Below are positions 12,083 through 25,501 of a stretch of DNA of 64,000 nt, piece after piece. The translations under genes and the position numbers were made by a program. This DNA comes from Epiperipatus broadwayi. Lineage: Eukaryota > Onychophora > Udeonychophora > Euonychophora > Peripatidae. The notes beneath the pieces are model-generated. The model was not told the origin of the DNA. It saw only the letters and a list, made by a program, of their open reading frames with translations, and made no database searches. Every line of letters begins with the position of its first letter. Positions within the stretch are counted from its first letter, which is position 1. The stretch lies in the NCBI GenBank assembly GCA_028023455.1, contig JAQFVV010012416.1, positions 8,313,967 through 8,377,966 on the forward strand, written 5' to 3'.

Positions 12083-14591
12083 ACAGTTTTTTTAAAGATT
12101 AAAACAAACCAACACAGAAAACTAGGTTTCTAAACTTAAACAATATTTCAAATAGGAATTCTATCACTGGTGATTAATAATTCTTAAACTAATGAAAGTG
12201 CTTATCTTCAAAGGTTAGGTTCATCAGTGATTCACATGTGATTTTCTATTATCATAATGATGTTCTAAATCTACTTGACTATAAAGGCATGTTTAATTAG
12301 CAAGTTAGGTACTGGAACAAATATAACATTGATATCTAAAATATGTTAAAAGCAATGTAAAAGCTAACATTAGTTCTCTTTACCTTGCTATAGAGTCATC
12401 ATCTACAAATCTGAGTAATAAAATGGAATAAGAACTTACAGTGCTGCAATATTGATGTCCCCAAATTAATTTATAGCTTTTGCATTTATCAGAAAAAATG
12501 TAAGATTCAAATCTGGAGCTAATGTATTGCCTCCTAAGATTTATTGATTACTCATCTCTTACAGTAGATATTTCTAAAAAAAAAAGCATATGAATAAGCA
12601 TATAAAAAAGTTATGTAAAGATGGTGAAAATCAACACACTGCAAAACAATGAGTACTATCTTCTAGTAAAAGAGACCATTTATTACTTTCATCAAATCAA
12701 AGCAACTGATTAAAGAAGATTATATTTAGAGAGAACCTATTGATTACATTTGTTGTGCAGCATAGGTCAGTATTAGAATGACACAGAAGCTAAATATTCT
12801 TAGATCAGAACTCAACCTGGCTCTTCTGCTTCTTGACCATCACACAAGTTCCTGAGAAATTAACTGTCAATTGTTTTATTTATTATTTGGGTTTTATCAA
12901 TACACCTTGAAAATATTTAAAAAGGAAATTTACTTGATCATTATTTTATGCTTTCAAGAGAAGTTTTTTATTACTTATTCCAGAACCATCTACTGTAAAA
13001 TTGAGTATGAAATAGATATTAGATGATTGTGACATAATATTTACTTCCTAAGACCAGTTTTTGGATATTGCCTTCATTAATGAAAACTTAAGTACCTAAA
13101 GTTAAACTGAATAAACTTATACATTTAGAAACCACCTTAACCCATTTTGTATATTCAAGCTAATAATCTTGAAATATTGAACACAAATCAAAGGCTAAAA
13201 GGGGGATAAAACTAAGATCATTGATGTATTTAAATATACATATGTAAGTATATCTGGTGAGGTGGATTTTTTTTTCATCTAATATTTCTTTGTCTAAATG
13301 CACTTTCAGTGCCAGAATCATAGCTATCTTATTTCATTTCATTGCTACTTTTATAGTATTTCTTTATTTTTTTAATTATATAAGTGGGTTCATTTACATA
13401 TTTCACCTGTGTGATAATTGGATGTTGCTCCTTCTTTTGTTTATAACATTTTTGGATTATGTCATTGAACCACATAGACCCTAGATCAACACACCTTATA
13501 TACCAAAACAGGCTGATAAAATAAAGTTTTGCAAACAAAAATATAACATTAGGCTCTGAATATCAACCAACCCCAAAAGACTAATCAATAATACTAAAGA
13601 TAAATTACTAAATAAATAAATCCCATAAATAGTCTATGCGAATCTTAGAATAACATTACCACTAGAATAGTCCAACAGAAGTTCTTATACAAATATACTA
13701 AAGAAAATTCTGAATATATGTCTGTTTTATTGGATTACAAACAATTGCAACTTCAATCCACAAACATCAACTTAGTATGCTTGGAATATAATGACACAAA
13801 GAAGAAAGTAAAAGAGGCATAATCCATAGTCAATCACGAGAATGTTCTAACAAAAGTGGCAACAGCATCCAATTATCACTCATATGGAATATGTAAATGA
13901 GATCATTTACATAATTAAAATAACAAAGAAATACTATCAAAGCAGCAACATAATGAAATAAGATAGGTATGATTATAGTGTTTGGCAATAAACTTGCAGC
14001 CAGCCAAACAAATATACGAAAGAAGAATAACCCACTTCACCAAGCATACTAACATACTTATGCAAAAGGTGCAAATAAAATTATATATATAGTCATTGAC
14101 TTGGAGTTTATATCTATTTAGCATAAAGGAGTAAATTGTAGCTACTAAATGTATAAAGTATTTCAGTTTCAGATTTGTATCCCAAGTCCTCAATAATAAA
14201 AGAAAAGTTATAAGGTGGACTGGGAATGTGGATAATATAGCATTATTACCTGGTTTCTATTGATTGTTTACTTTATAATTAATAATCTTGGAATAGAGTG
14301 AAGAGAAACATTTGAAAATATGTGTAAAAAGTTGAGAAAGTCATGGGAGGTACTGTTAAACCACCAAACATCACATGATCACCATTTCTGTATTGTTGAT
14401 ATTAACTACATTTAGTTATAATTATTTGAAATATTTTGCATGCCATAAGATTAACTTTTTGCCCAGTTAAGTGATTCTCTGGAGAAAGTCATATCACAAC
14501 AAATGTAGATAAAAAGATTAATATCAAATACTAGTTATATGCACCCCTAAGTATAGTTTTAATAATGCTTGCTCAAAGATGGATGAAGGTT
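12083..14591. other. No recognised gene; one short repeat motif
   Basis: AT-rich, with frames of up to 92 codons that have no motifs. At 14359-14390 (read on the minus strand) is a solitary copy of the 3'-end motif of family B ('CATCACATGATCACCATTT'), probably a severely 5'-truncated copy. Confidence 0.5.
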
Positions 14592-16202
<1,611 letters not shown>

Positions 16203-16834
16203 TGTCTGAAGGTTTGTAATGATAGTATATTATTAGATGTAATATGCTGGATTATTTCCATCATCTATGAGTGAATGTTGAATGTATAAAAAATTTAAAC
16301 TTTATTAAACTTTCCAAATACAAACAACTTGTTAATAATAACACACAAATACACAACACAGGTTAGTAATTTTACAATGTTTCTAGTAATATTATTCTCC
16401 ACACTTCTTCAGGTGTTTCAGTATGCACAGTGACAATATTCACTTAGAAGTTCAAGTTGCACCTTTAATTTTATGAAGGTCTTGGGAGGATTTGAACCAA
16501 CCCTCCTATATAAATATATCAAATTTCCATTATATGTTGCCTTTGACAGAATAGTTCAATTGGTAGCGCGTTTGTCTTAAATTTAATATTAAAGAATCTA
16601 AAGGTGTGAGTTCAACTTCTAAGCAAATATTGTCACTGTGCATATAGGCCAGAAACACCTGAAGAAGGGTGGAGAATAATACTACTCGAAATGTGTAATT
16701 ACTAACCTGTGTTGTCTATTTGTGCGTTATTACTAACAAGTTGTTTGTATTTGGAAAGTTTAAAATTTTCTATACATTCAACATTCACTCATAGATAATA
16801 GAAATAGTCCAACATATGACATCTAAAACATTTC
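16203..16834. mobile_element. Palindromic family C element made of PLE tail sequence
   Basis: Two inverted arms (about 16203-16500, minus; 16552-16834, plus) share the blocks 'TATTTCCATCATCTATGAG', 'AACAACTTGTTA' and 'CACCTGAAGAAG'. The 8-bp sequence TTGGTATT flanks the pair at 16195-16202 and 16835-16842, a possible target duplication. The same tail occurs at 10.4-11.0, 52.26-52.47 and 56.1-56.3 kb downstream of PLE coding remnants, so this is a PLE-derived, protein-free element. The right arm starts with a tRNA-like segment. Confidence 0.65.
16552..16626 (+). other. tRNA-like segment in family C/PLE tail
   Basis: An A-box-like TAGTTCAATTGGTAGCGCG is followed about 45 nt later by a B-box-like GAGTTCAACTTCT. 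An equivalent segment lies in the PLE 3' region at 56031-56112. No complete cloverleaf; not a tRNA gene. Confidence 0.55.
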
Positions 16835-17349
16835 TTGGTATTATATCAGAAAGATTACAGCAGTTGATCAGTTGATGATATCAATCATAAAACTTGATTC
16901 TGGATAAAACGTTTGCATAAGAATCTTCCAGAATTATGAGCCTAATGTGACAGGAAGACAAACTTATTTATTATGTCATTTTTAAAATAAAAATTTTAAT
17001 TTAGACCCAAGAATGAATCATTTTAATGTTGCACGTTTCATTGCAATATTCTTGAAAACAAGCAGAAATGTCCCAGAGATTGGAATCAGAAACTACTTCT
17101 GATGCCAATGTGATGTAAGGCCTCAAATTTTTAGTGGAGATTAAGTATTCACTACTTATAAAGATAATATTTTTTACTAACTGAATGATTTTTATTTTTA
17201 CCTTCCAATGCATAAAATTTATATTGCAATAAATTTAAATAAAAAATTATCTTTCATCAATAATCTACATTTATATTAATTAAGTGCAATAAGTGTGTGA
17301 TTAATTTATTACTAGCTTAAATAATGTATTTAAAGTTTTTATATATATA
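16835..17349. other. No recognised gene
   Basis: AT-rich, one 70-codon minus-strand frame (17001-17213) without recognisable motif. Confidence 0.45.
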
Positions 17350-18480
17350 TCATCATCATTTTCAACCATTATCAATCCATTGTAGAATGAAGTCCAAGTT
17401 TAATCCCATTTCTTCCATCTCTAGTATCTCTTCTCCACTTCATCCCAACATACTTCATTATTTCATCCATCCATACATCCATATGTAATATCTTTCTAGG
17501 TCTTTTACAAATGTGAAATCAAGTTTAAGATTTCAATCGCCCATCTCCCACCATATCTTCTAGTACACTTTCTTATTTCATCCATCCATCTCATATGTGA
17601 TCTCTTTGTAGGTATTTTACAAATGTGAAATCAAGTATTTCAATTGCCCATCTCCCACCATATCTTCTAGAAAACTTCCTTATTTCATCCATCCATCTCA
17701 TGTGTAATCTCTTTCTAGGTCTTTTACAAATGTGAAATCAAGTTTAAGATTTCAATCACCCATCTCCTATCATATCTTCTAGTACACTTCCTTATTTCAT
17801 CCATTCATCTCATATGTGATCTCTTTCTAGGTCTTTTACAAAACTGAAATCAAGTTTGAGATTTCAATTGCCCATCTACTATCATATCTTTTAGCAATAT
17901 GCCCAGCCCAATTTTTTTTTTTTTACTGATATCAGTAATACCTATATGCTTTCTCACTCATGTATTTTGATTTTTGATCTTTCTTGTTACTCCTAACATA
18001 CAATTATCTATATATGGTGAATGGTATCCAGTCTCTTTCTTGTACTTCTCACCATAAGTAAGAACTGATAAAATACGTTTATTAAAAATCTTCCTCTTCG
18101 ATCACATAGGCATATTTCCTTTTAATATTAAGTTGTTTCTACCAAAAGAATTTAATTCTATGATTAATTTCATCCATTATGTTATTAATAATCTGCTAAA
18201 GATATGTATAGCTATTAATTGATATTGTAATTATTAATCTTTATAACTTCTGAAAAAATCCACTAAACATTACTTTAGTCCTTTTAGCATTTATCTTTTC
18301 TGTTTTTTATACTTTCATATGATGATTCACTGCAATTTTTCTTAAGTTCTGAAGTATTATTTACAAAACACCTACAGAACCCACTTATCTATATGCTTAA
18401 ATCATGTCCATCTATTTTTGATAACTTCGCATTTGAATCCACTAAATGCTTCCTGTATACAAGATATTTGATTACCACTT
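17350..18480 (-). mobile_element. RTE-type LINE remnant, 3' part
   Basis: On the minus strand the right end corresponds to the region after the reverse transcriptase core and the left end is the 3' terminus. It finishes in 'GGTTGAAAATGATGATGAT', the same terminus as the LINE at 49930-51430. The two copies share blocks such as 'CATTTCCTTTTAATATTAA' (about 18115) and 'TTCTTGTTACTCCTAACAT'. Frame is lost throughout. Short tandem repeats at the 3' end are typical of RTE-clade LINEs. Confidence 0.65.
17456..17890. repeat. Four tandem copies of a 107-116 bp unit
   Basis: Units begin with TTATTTCATCCATCCATC at about 17456, 17572, 17680 and 17791, and run through 'TCTAGGTCTTTTACAAA' and 'CCCATCTCC'. 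The tandem array lies inside the LINE 3' part; the copy at 49.9 kb has a single unit, so this is a local expansion. Confidence 0.85.
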
Positions 18481-18539
18481 TCAAGCTCCATTCAGCTGTT
18501 CTTATGTAAATACATTTAAACTCCAGGTATATAAATTAT

Positions 18540-18572
18540 AAACCACTAAACATCACATGATCACCTTTCTTA
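18540..18572 (-). repeat. Solitary family B 3'-end motif
   Basis: 'ACCACTAAACATCACATGAT' followed by CACC, the block found at one end of every family B copy. Interpreted as a heavily 5'-truncated copy. A family A end sequence (CTCCAGGTATATAAATTAT) lies immediately before it. Confidence 0.6.
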
Positions 18573-18737
18573 TACTAAGCAAGTGTAGTGAGCTAGCTAT
18601 ACACAATTTCCACTATGCTTTAGTATTTATTAAATGTTCAGTCTTATGAAACTATAAAATTTGTCTCAGTCCCCTTCATTACTCCTGCTCATTATCTTAT
18701 GAATCACTAGTTAAGTTATATAATAGAATATGTAATA

Positions 18738-19061
18738 GGGGGAATGTCTCATGTTTTACTGCTTTGCTATTGCTGGAACGCGATTAAAGAGATATCGAGT
18801 GTAACCTCAGGCATATCATTCGTGATGGGTTGACTTGGAAGCACGAGTGAGAGAGTTAAGGTATGATCAGACGTAGGGTATTACTATCCCGACTTGGTCA
18901 GCTTTTGGTTCTCTGGCTTGAACTCTCAGTCTGTTGAGCAAATGTACAAACCTGTCCGTTACATCATATGTCAAAATATCAGCCGGGAAGCGAACCCGCG
19001 ACAACCGTCTGCAAGCAAGCAGGGCGGCTGCGCTGACCTCTCGGCTACCAACGCTTGACTA
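18738..19061 (-). mobile_element. tRNA-derived SINE, long form
   Basis: The head (about 18980-19061, minus strand) has GTAGCCGAGAGGTCAG as A box and GCGGGTTCGCTTCCCGG as T arm. It is related to the SINE at 10280-10386 but less decayed. A GC-richer body of about 240 bp follows towards 18738, unlike its AT-rich neighbours. Class-II tRNA-like (long variable region). No clear target duplication. Confidence 0.6.
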
Positions 19062-19661
19062 ATTTTTTTTTACATGATTCTTTTAAAATGTCGATTATAA
19101 TTCTATCATTACCTGGAATTTTCATTTCTTCATAGATTTAATTGCATGTCTCTTTTTATCAGTTAAAATCCTGGACAATTCACGAAATATAACAGTTGTA
19201 AATATATATATGTGTGTGTGCGCGCGCGTGTGTGTAGGACTTAATAATGAAGACATAATACATATGCCTATCGTGCTATCATTTGAATTCAAATTCAGAC
19301 AGTTGAAAAGTCTAGTGAGCGTTAATCTTGCCTTTCAATGAATGATCATTGGAGAAGCCTCTGGACCTGCAGTAGACTATTTGTAATACATATTATTCTA
19401 CGTTTTTATTTACCTATGTATAGGTATAAATAGTATTAAGCTTATAATAAACTTCTAAGAAAATACTGTATATTACGTTGTTTGTTTTTTGTAATCTTCT
19501 GAATAAAAAAATTAGAGATATCTCTTTACGTAATCATCTTTTACTCCTTATTTGATCAGCATAAAAGAATATTGATCAGTACTTATGTTTAGAAATTTTT
19601 TGAAGTCAATCAATTAAATATTAAAGTTTATATGTATCATATTTATTTTACTAAAACTATT

Positions 19662-19790
19662 TGGTCATGTGTATCAGTTGTATGAGATGGAGTGGATAGC
19701 TGAAGGGAGATTGAAAGTCTGTGGTCAAATTCTTCTTATAATTACATAACTCCAGGTATATAAATTATACTTGACTTGTATTATATCCTG
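19662..19790 (+). mobile_element. Family A right-end fragment
   Basis: Carries the outer end of a family A right arm: 'GTCATGTGTATCAGTTGTAT', the GTGGATAGCTGAAGG block, the B-box-like segment and the terminal 'CTCCAGGTATATAAATTATAC'. The rest is absent. Confidence 0.7.
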
Positions 19791-20359
19791 TTATAAGTAG
19801 TAGAAGCTTAAAACACTTAATTATAGTCAGTATTTTTATTTTTCCACATATGGTTCGTATCAACCTTAAATTGTCTATGGGATTTAACTCAGTTATAAAG
19901 TGACAAACTTAGAAAGAAAGTTAATTTTCAATTGAGGTAACAAAAACACATTTCAGCTTGGTTTATTGGATGGAACTCTCGGATCAACTTTACATTGACC
20001 CCGTGATCAAGCATCGTTTAAAATCTGCCAAATAACTAGCTTTATGGCTTATGTTTGAATTGATTCCATTTTTGCCCAGGTAATTTTAAACATATAAATA
20101 TTCAGACATTTATTGAGAAATGGTAGACATAGTATTTTAAAAATTGGTTAACGGAAGAATTAGATTTTGGCACATACACAATCAAATCGTCTTATAAATT
20201 TATAAATAAGATTAAAAACTTAAAAACACACAATGATTACACAATAGCAGAGCTTTAAGGTTCAGTGCCTCGTTTACAGTCTATAGAATATATTTAGGAA
20301 ATTCTGCAAAATATTGACTATAACTTGCATAAAATTGAGTTCATATAGAGACATTGAAA

Positions 20360-21480
20360 TAGATAAGTGAGGATATAGTTGAAGTTGCAAATGGAAAATA
20401 TGGATGACCAATGGGACTTCTGTTCAGTACCATTATATGTAGCCTATACTTATTAAACATCGAAAATAAAATTATTTCTAAATATATTTCCACAGCTTCC
20501 AATATACTTTACTTCAGATATGTAGATGATATGATGTTATGTGCAACTGATACTGAAATGATAAATATTCATCAATAATTGAAACAGGCATCTTCTTTAA
20601 TCTGGACTATTGATAAAGAGGATGAGAGCCAGGTATCAAATTTCTGGATCTTTATGTTCAAAGATAGTCACATTCACTTAGTTATAAATTGATACTAAAA
20701 TCATTAAATATAAAAGATATGATCCATTCCAAATCAAAAACATCTATGACAGACAAGTTTTCTGGGCTTAAAGGCTTCCTATATAGAAATGCAAAATTGT
20801 GTAAAATCGAAATAGATGAAAAAACAATGTAGATGCATATATTACAGATCTACAAAATATGGTATACAATATTAATAAACTTTATAGTATGATTGATAGA
20901 TTCTACAACAAAATATTATTTAAATCTGAAGATACTATGAAATGGATAAGCTTAACATATGTACTAAAAATTCCTAGCAAATTAACAAGAATTTGTTCAG
21001 AAAAATGTAATATATCTTCATTCTTCCCCAGCTTTAAATAAATTACTAAATAATTCGAAAGTAAATTTTCAACAAATCAGCTCATCAAATAGGTTACAAA
21101 TTTTCTTGCACTCAGGCTAGTTGTTTATATGCCTATTATGGTGAATCAAAAGTCAATTTTTCTATAAGATTGGCCCAGCACAACTATGTCTATAATAGAA
21201 CTAAAAGAAGGAATGAATACTCCTGCCTTTTCATTGAACAAGAGCAATACCCTGGCCATAAATTTGATTTATTTAGAAAAAAAATTGTCTGTACTGCAAG
21301 GAAGGACAAAAAATTAAAGAAGCTTGGACCATAGCCAAAAATTAATTTGCAATAAATAAAAAAAGATACCAGCACCCCTATTTCAAAGAAATGGACTCTA
21401 AGAAAATTTCAAATAAAATGTACATAACTACACAACAAATTAAAATGAATTTGAATATAAGCAAGTATACTTAAGTACCA
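20360..21480 (+). mobile_element. Penelope-like element, RT and GIY-YIG remnant
   Basis: Frame-broken coding remnant. In order: a block resembling the PLE motif NGKYG-PMG (about 20384-20420), then ILYFRYVDDMM with the catalytic YVDD at 20519-20530, then a KFLDL-like block near 20640-20660. A C-terminal stretch (about 21105-21330) includes YYGES (21134-21148) and SIRLAQHNYVYNRT, matching the GIY-YIG nuclease layout of EN-plus PLEs. Several stops and frameshifts separate these parts, so it is not functional. It is divergent from the PLE pair at 51-56 kb, which it does not closely match. The reverse transcriptase would have copied RNA at nicked DNA. Confidence 0.75.
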
Positions 21481-21606
21481 CTAATAATAGAAATATAAGA
21501 TAGCTATGATTATGGTATGCATTGCACCAAAAGCATGCTCAGCATGAATAAAGCCAATCTTTAAAATATCACATCTACCTTTTCTTTATGAATGTCTGAA
21601 CATTTA

Positions 21607-21902
21607 TGTTGTTGTTGTTGTTGTAGTAGTAGTAGGAGGAGGAGGAGTAGTAATAGCAGTAGTCATAGTAGTAGCAGAACAGTAGCAGCAGCAGTAGCAG
21701 TAGTTATAGTAGTAGTAGTAGTAGTAGTAGTAGTCATCATAGTAGTAGCAGCAGTAGTAGTAGTAGTAGTAGTAGTAGTAATAGCAGTAGTCATAGTAGT
21801 AGCAGTAACAGCAGCAGTAGCAGTAGTTATAGTAGTAGTAGTAGTAGTCATAGTAGTAGTAGCAGCAGCAGTAGTAGTAGTAGTTTGTTGCTGCTGTTGT
21901 TG
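21607..21902. repeat. (TAG/CAG)n compound trinucleotide tract
   Basis: TTG triplets, then TAG/CAG/TCA triplets, then TTG triplets again. It lies about 125 bp after the PLE remnant. Open frames here are repeat artefacts. Confidence 0.95.
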
Positions 21903-22327
21903 ATATTATCTAATGAAGAATAAAATGACACTTCAATATAAGTTATGTAATATATGACTTCATAAAGTTTGTTTTCCTGATTAAAATATCTTTTTTTTTT
22001 TTGATTAATTAATTTGGGTTAAAAATAATCTGTATTCTTTTTTTTTAAAAAAAAAAAAAATTAGGCTATGCATAAAAAAAAGTTTTTTAAAAATTCTCCC
22101 AAAAATAGTAAAGCTACCTCATCTGCAAAAGAGATAGAATGCTATTAATCCGAAATTACTCTAACACTTCTATTATCCAAAAAAATTTCAAGTATGATCT
22201 TTGATCTTTTACAATAAATAAATTAATTTATACTCACATGTACCAATAACATTTTTTAAAAAAGGATTCAATAAATAATTCTAAGTAAACAAACCTTAAT
22301 GAGATGCCTGGATTTTTTCCTATTTTA

Positions 22328-22567
22328 GCAGAGTTTAGGCTTACAATGAAAGACTTAAAATCTGAAAAATCCATAAATCTAAAAAAAAACCTCGGATTTT
22401 GGATTAATAGTATTTTCTATATGGTCATCTTAAAAATATATTGCTTTGCAGAGTTTAGGCTTACAATGAAAGACTTAAAATCTGAAAAATCCATAAATCT
22501 GAAAAAACCATGGATTTTGGATTAATAGTATTTTCTATATGGTCATCTTAAAAATATATTGCTTTGT
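22328..22567. repeat. Recent 120-bp tandem duplication
   Basis: Two copies begin at 22328 and 22448 with GCAGAGTTTAGGCTTACAAT. They are nearly identical through 'GCTTTG'. The only visible differences are in the A-run and a few bases before 'GGATTTTGG'. Confidence 0.95.
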
Positions 22568-22673
22568 AGTACTTAAAAGGGCTTTTATTTATAGGTTTAT
22601 TAAAAAAAACTAAATTTATTTATTTTATTTCTGATCCATGTATTTTCAGTTAGTTCACCAAACCCCTCATTTA

Positions 22674-23114
22674 AATCACTAAACATCACATGATCACCAT
22701 TTCCTACGTTGTTTACATAAGCTGTTAAACAGAGGCAAAATTCTCCATACAATAATGTCGACCAGTGCAAGCCAGAGTAATCAATGGATGCAAGAAGGTT
22801 TGTGCATAAAATACCAATGTAATGATTACTCTTCCAATATTCCCAGACTAGTTTCTAGCTTGTGGCTTTCATCAATGATGAGCCTTATATTTGAGAGCCC
22901 CACACTTAGATCTTAGGATCAAATTCAACTCTCCAGCAGCCACATTTTTTACTAATAAAGCTATGAGTCCAGAATGAAAATACAATAATGTTTTCAATTC
23001 AAGCTCATTCATTAATATAGTTATGTAGATTTAAACCCAGTTCAAAATCTATACAGTAATTACTCTGCATTGCACTGGATGGCACTACTATATGGAGAGT
23101 TTTGCCTCTGTTTA
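22674..23114. mobile_element. Palindromic family B element, right arm shortened
   Basis: The left side has the family B end motif (22674-22705), then the arm start AGGCAAAA (about 22733). The hammerhead-like motif lies at 22841-22882. The right arm is reduced to its outer 60 bp and ends in GGAGAGTTTTGCCTCTGTTTA. No coding capacity. Confidence 0.8.
22841..22882 (-). ncRNA. Hammerhead-like motif (family B), core mutated
   Basis: On the minus strand: TTGATGA (C3 changed to T), stem II AGC-CACAA-GCT with perfect pairing, GAAAC, then TAGTC. Stem II differs from the GGC/GCC form at 30.1 kb by a compensatory pair. Probably inactive. Confidence 0.45.
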
Positions 23115-23317
23115 ATCTTTTTAATTGTGAATACTAGATGTTTATAACTGTTTATTTTTTTCTAGATGAACCTTATATTTAAAGTTTATACAATCAAAGG
23201 TAAAAAAAATTCCAATAAATTGTTAATTTCTACTCAACTATTCATTCTATATAAAATAAATTACCAGAAAGAACATTATTTCACAACATTTGAAAGCAAC
23301 TTCCATAACTCAATTTG

Positions 23318-24118
23318 GTATTTGTTCTGACTGTGTAATGCATCCGCTTGATGGTGCTGTTAGTTGCAAAAGCACAGAAATATGCCATTTACACAGCCCA
23401 ACTTACAGCCTCTAGAACAGTTCTGTTCATATTAGCCATTATTAGGCTACATGCCATTGCACACTGTACTTCACATCACTAGCTTGCACTTCATATATCA
23501 TTACCGTAGAATGTGAGGGTGTATGGAATTCAACAGGCCGTAAGTGTTTTATGTGCATTCAAATTAAGTATCTTTCACATTACCTGACATACTATTTACA
23601 TACTAATAATTATAAGTCCATCACCCCATTTTCCTTAACATCTTTAAAGATAAAAATAATTGCAAAAGTGTATGTTGCTGAAGCATTTCACATAAATCAT
23701 GTGAAAAGGCACATTTTCAGGAGAACAGCTACAAGAGTAATACAATGGCTGCCATTGTCCATTGTTTTGAAAATGATAATATAAGTTTTCTCAGACTAGA
23801 GATGTATTAGCCACTCCTTCGGATCGTCAAAACCATTGGAGTCCCCCTCCCCCTGCATATTCCAGTGCTACGCTGAGAGCTTGGTTCACTCAGACTAGTG
23901 CATGTATTTATTCTAATTTGCATTAAAAAAATAATACACATTTTCATACTCTTGGTTTTATATATTTTAAAAGGAAAATTGTGTTAAATACCATCGGAAA
24001 TTCTTTAAAAATAATTTGAAAAATTGGCGGGAGAGCAGAAAACAAAAAAATATCGGGGCCCAGTAATGTTACATTCCGTAAAGCAGCCACACTACATGGT
24101 CAGAACAAGAACCCTAAA
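23318..24118. mobile_element. Possible non-autonomous DNA transposon
   Basis: The left end 'AATTTGGTATTTGTTCTGAC' and the complement of the right end (AATTTAGGGTTCTTGTTCTGAC, split) are similar over about 30 bp, giving imperfect terminal inverted repeats around an 800-bp segment of mixed composition. No transposase frame. The 77-codon frame at 23551-23784 has no motif. Confidence 0.35.
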
Positions 24119-24570
24119 TTCAAATACAAATTAATGTAGTTATTTTATTTATTTAAATTCAAGTGAATTAAAATATATTTAAATAAAAAATAATTATTTA
24201 TAATCAAATATTTTTACATCAATTTAAAAAAATTGTTAAAATTAAACTATCTTCCATTTCCTATTTCTTCTTTTAACCTTCTTGGAATTTGCTTTGCAGT
24301 TAACAGTTCTTTATTTTCCCACATTAGTTGTGAATATCATTGACTTTTGCAAACAAATTGAATATAAAATATTTTCATATAAAGACTTACAAAGAGATTG
24401 AAACGTTTGTAGATAAAATCAGGTTTATTGATTCTGAAATATCTTTTTTCAAATAAACTACATTAAGCATTAATCGCAATCTAAATTCTAATTTAAAAAA
24501 TTTATAAACATAATATAAAGTTGTAATAATTAAATTTGTAAAGTCCATACTCATTACATAAAGTAATATA
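24119..24570. other. No recognised gene
   Basis: AT-rich spacer without supported features. Confidence 0.5.
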
Positions 24571-24723
24571 TATTAAGGCTATAACCTTAAGATCATGCAC
24601 CTGAAAAAACAACAGTAGGGACCTCTACAAATCTTGTCTTTTAAATAAATCTTCTGTTAAGATTTGTAGAGGTCCCTACTGTCGTTTTTTCAGGTGCATG
24701 GTCTTAAGGTTATAGCCTTAATA
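24571..24723. repeat. Near-perfect 153-bp hairpin
   Basis: Arms 24571-24638 and 24658-24723 pair with only about two mismatches around a loop of about 19 nt. Termini are TATTAAGG / CCTTAATA. Such pairing implies a young or constrained foldback element; a transcript would form a long dsRNA stem. Confidence 0.9.
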
Positions 24724-24982
24724 CTATAAACATAAAAGTAAAAATATTCATATTAAATCTCTTCATCTATATTAAAGCTTCTTTTTTTTTTAAAAAAAAA
24801 GTATTTTATTTCTTATAAAAAATATATTTCTGTCATATTATTTCACAAAATTTAAGATTTGAAATACAGGCATTCTTATATCTGGAACTTAATTGTAAAT
24901 ATAGGGGATTTGAACTCAGACTTTCAAGCAACCTTCAACTATCCATACACATGACCACACACATGTAGAAAAGATAAACAAT

Positions 24983-25028
24983 CACCAATATACAGTATTT
25001 TGTGCTGAACCAGCATTGATCAGTTCAT
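24983..25028 (-). ncRNA. Hammerhead-like motif (family A), core mutated
   Basis: The minus strand reads CTGATCA instead of CTGATGA and CAAA instead of GAAA. Stem II TGCTG/CAGCA is retained. Probably inactive. Confidence 0.4.
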
Positions 25029-25457
25029 CCAGATTATCATCACACACACACACACACATATAATTAGTGCTAAGTTTATATTAAGATAGCAACTCTTTAT
25101 ATTTTAATGGACAGACTTCAATCTACTCTAACCTCCAACTCTTCAGCCATTCTTACAATCGAAAATCTGAGATAGAATGCCCAAATCCTATGCTGATGCC
25201 AATATTGTTGTTATGACTATGTTGACTTCAAGTCACTCTGACCCCTCATGTATAGGACAGTATCCATTTAAATATATAGAATAGGGATGGGCAGAATGCA
25301 GGCTTAATGTATAAGAATTGAAATATAGACATTCTTATACCTGGAACTTAATAAATATATGGATTTGAACTCAGACTTTCAAGTAACATTCAACTATCCA
25401 CACTGTCTTATACTACTGATACACCTGACCACCCACATGTAGAAAAGATAAATAATC

Positions 25458-25501
25458 ACCAATATATGTATTTCATGCTGAATCAGCACTCATCAGTTGG
25501 T
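25458..25501 (-). ncRNA. Hammerhead ribozyme motif (family A, left arm)
   Basis: The minus strand has stem I ACCAA/TTGGT (5 bp) and CTGATGA followed by G10.1. Stem II is TGCTG-ATT-CAGCA (5 bp), then U11.1 and GAAA. Stem III is a 2-bp helix with a self-complementary-type loop (ATACATAT), and A is at the cleavage position. All core positions of a type-I hammerhead are present, with G-U at 10.1/11.1. Confidence 0.75.

Noticed and set aside
17456-17890. CRISPR array
   Set aside because: Units are adjacent near-identical tandem copies without unique spacers, inside a LINE remnant of a eukaryotic genome.
21592-21903. Frame of 103 codons rich in Val, Ser and Cys
   Set aside because: Translation of the (TAG/CAG)n tract.
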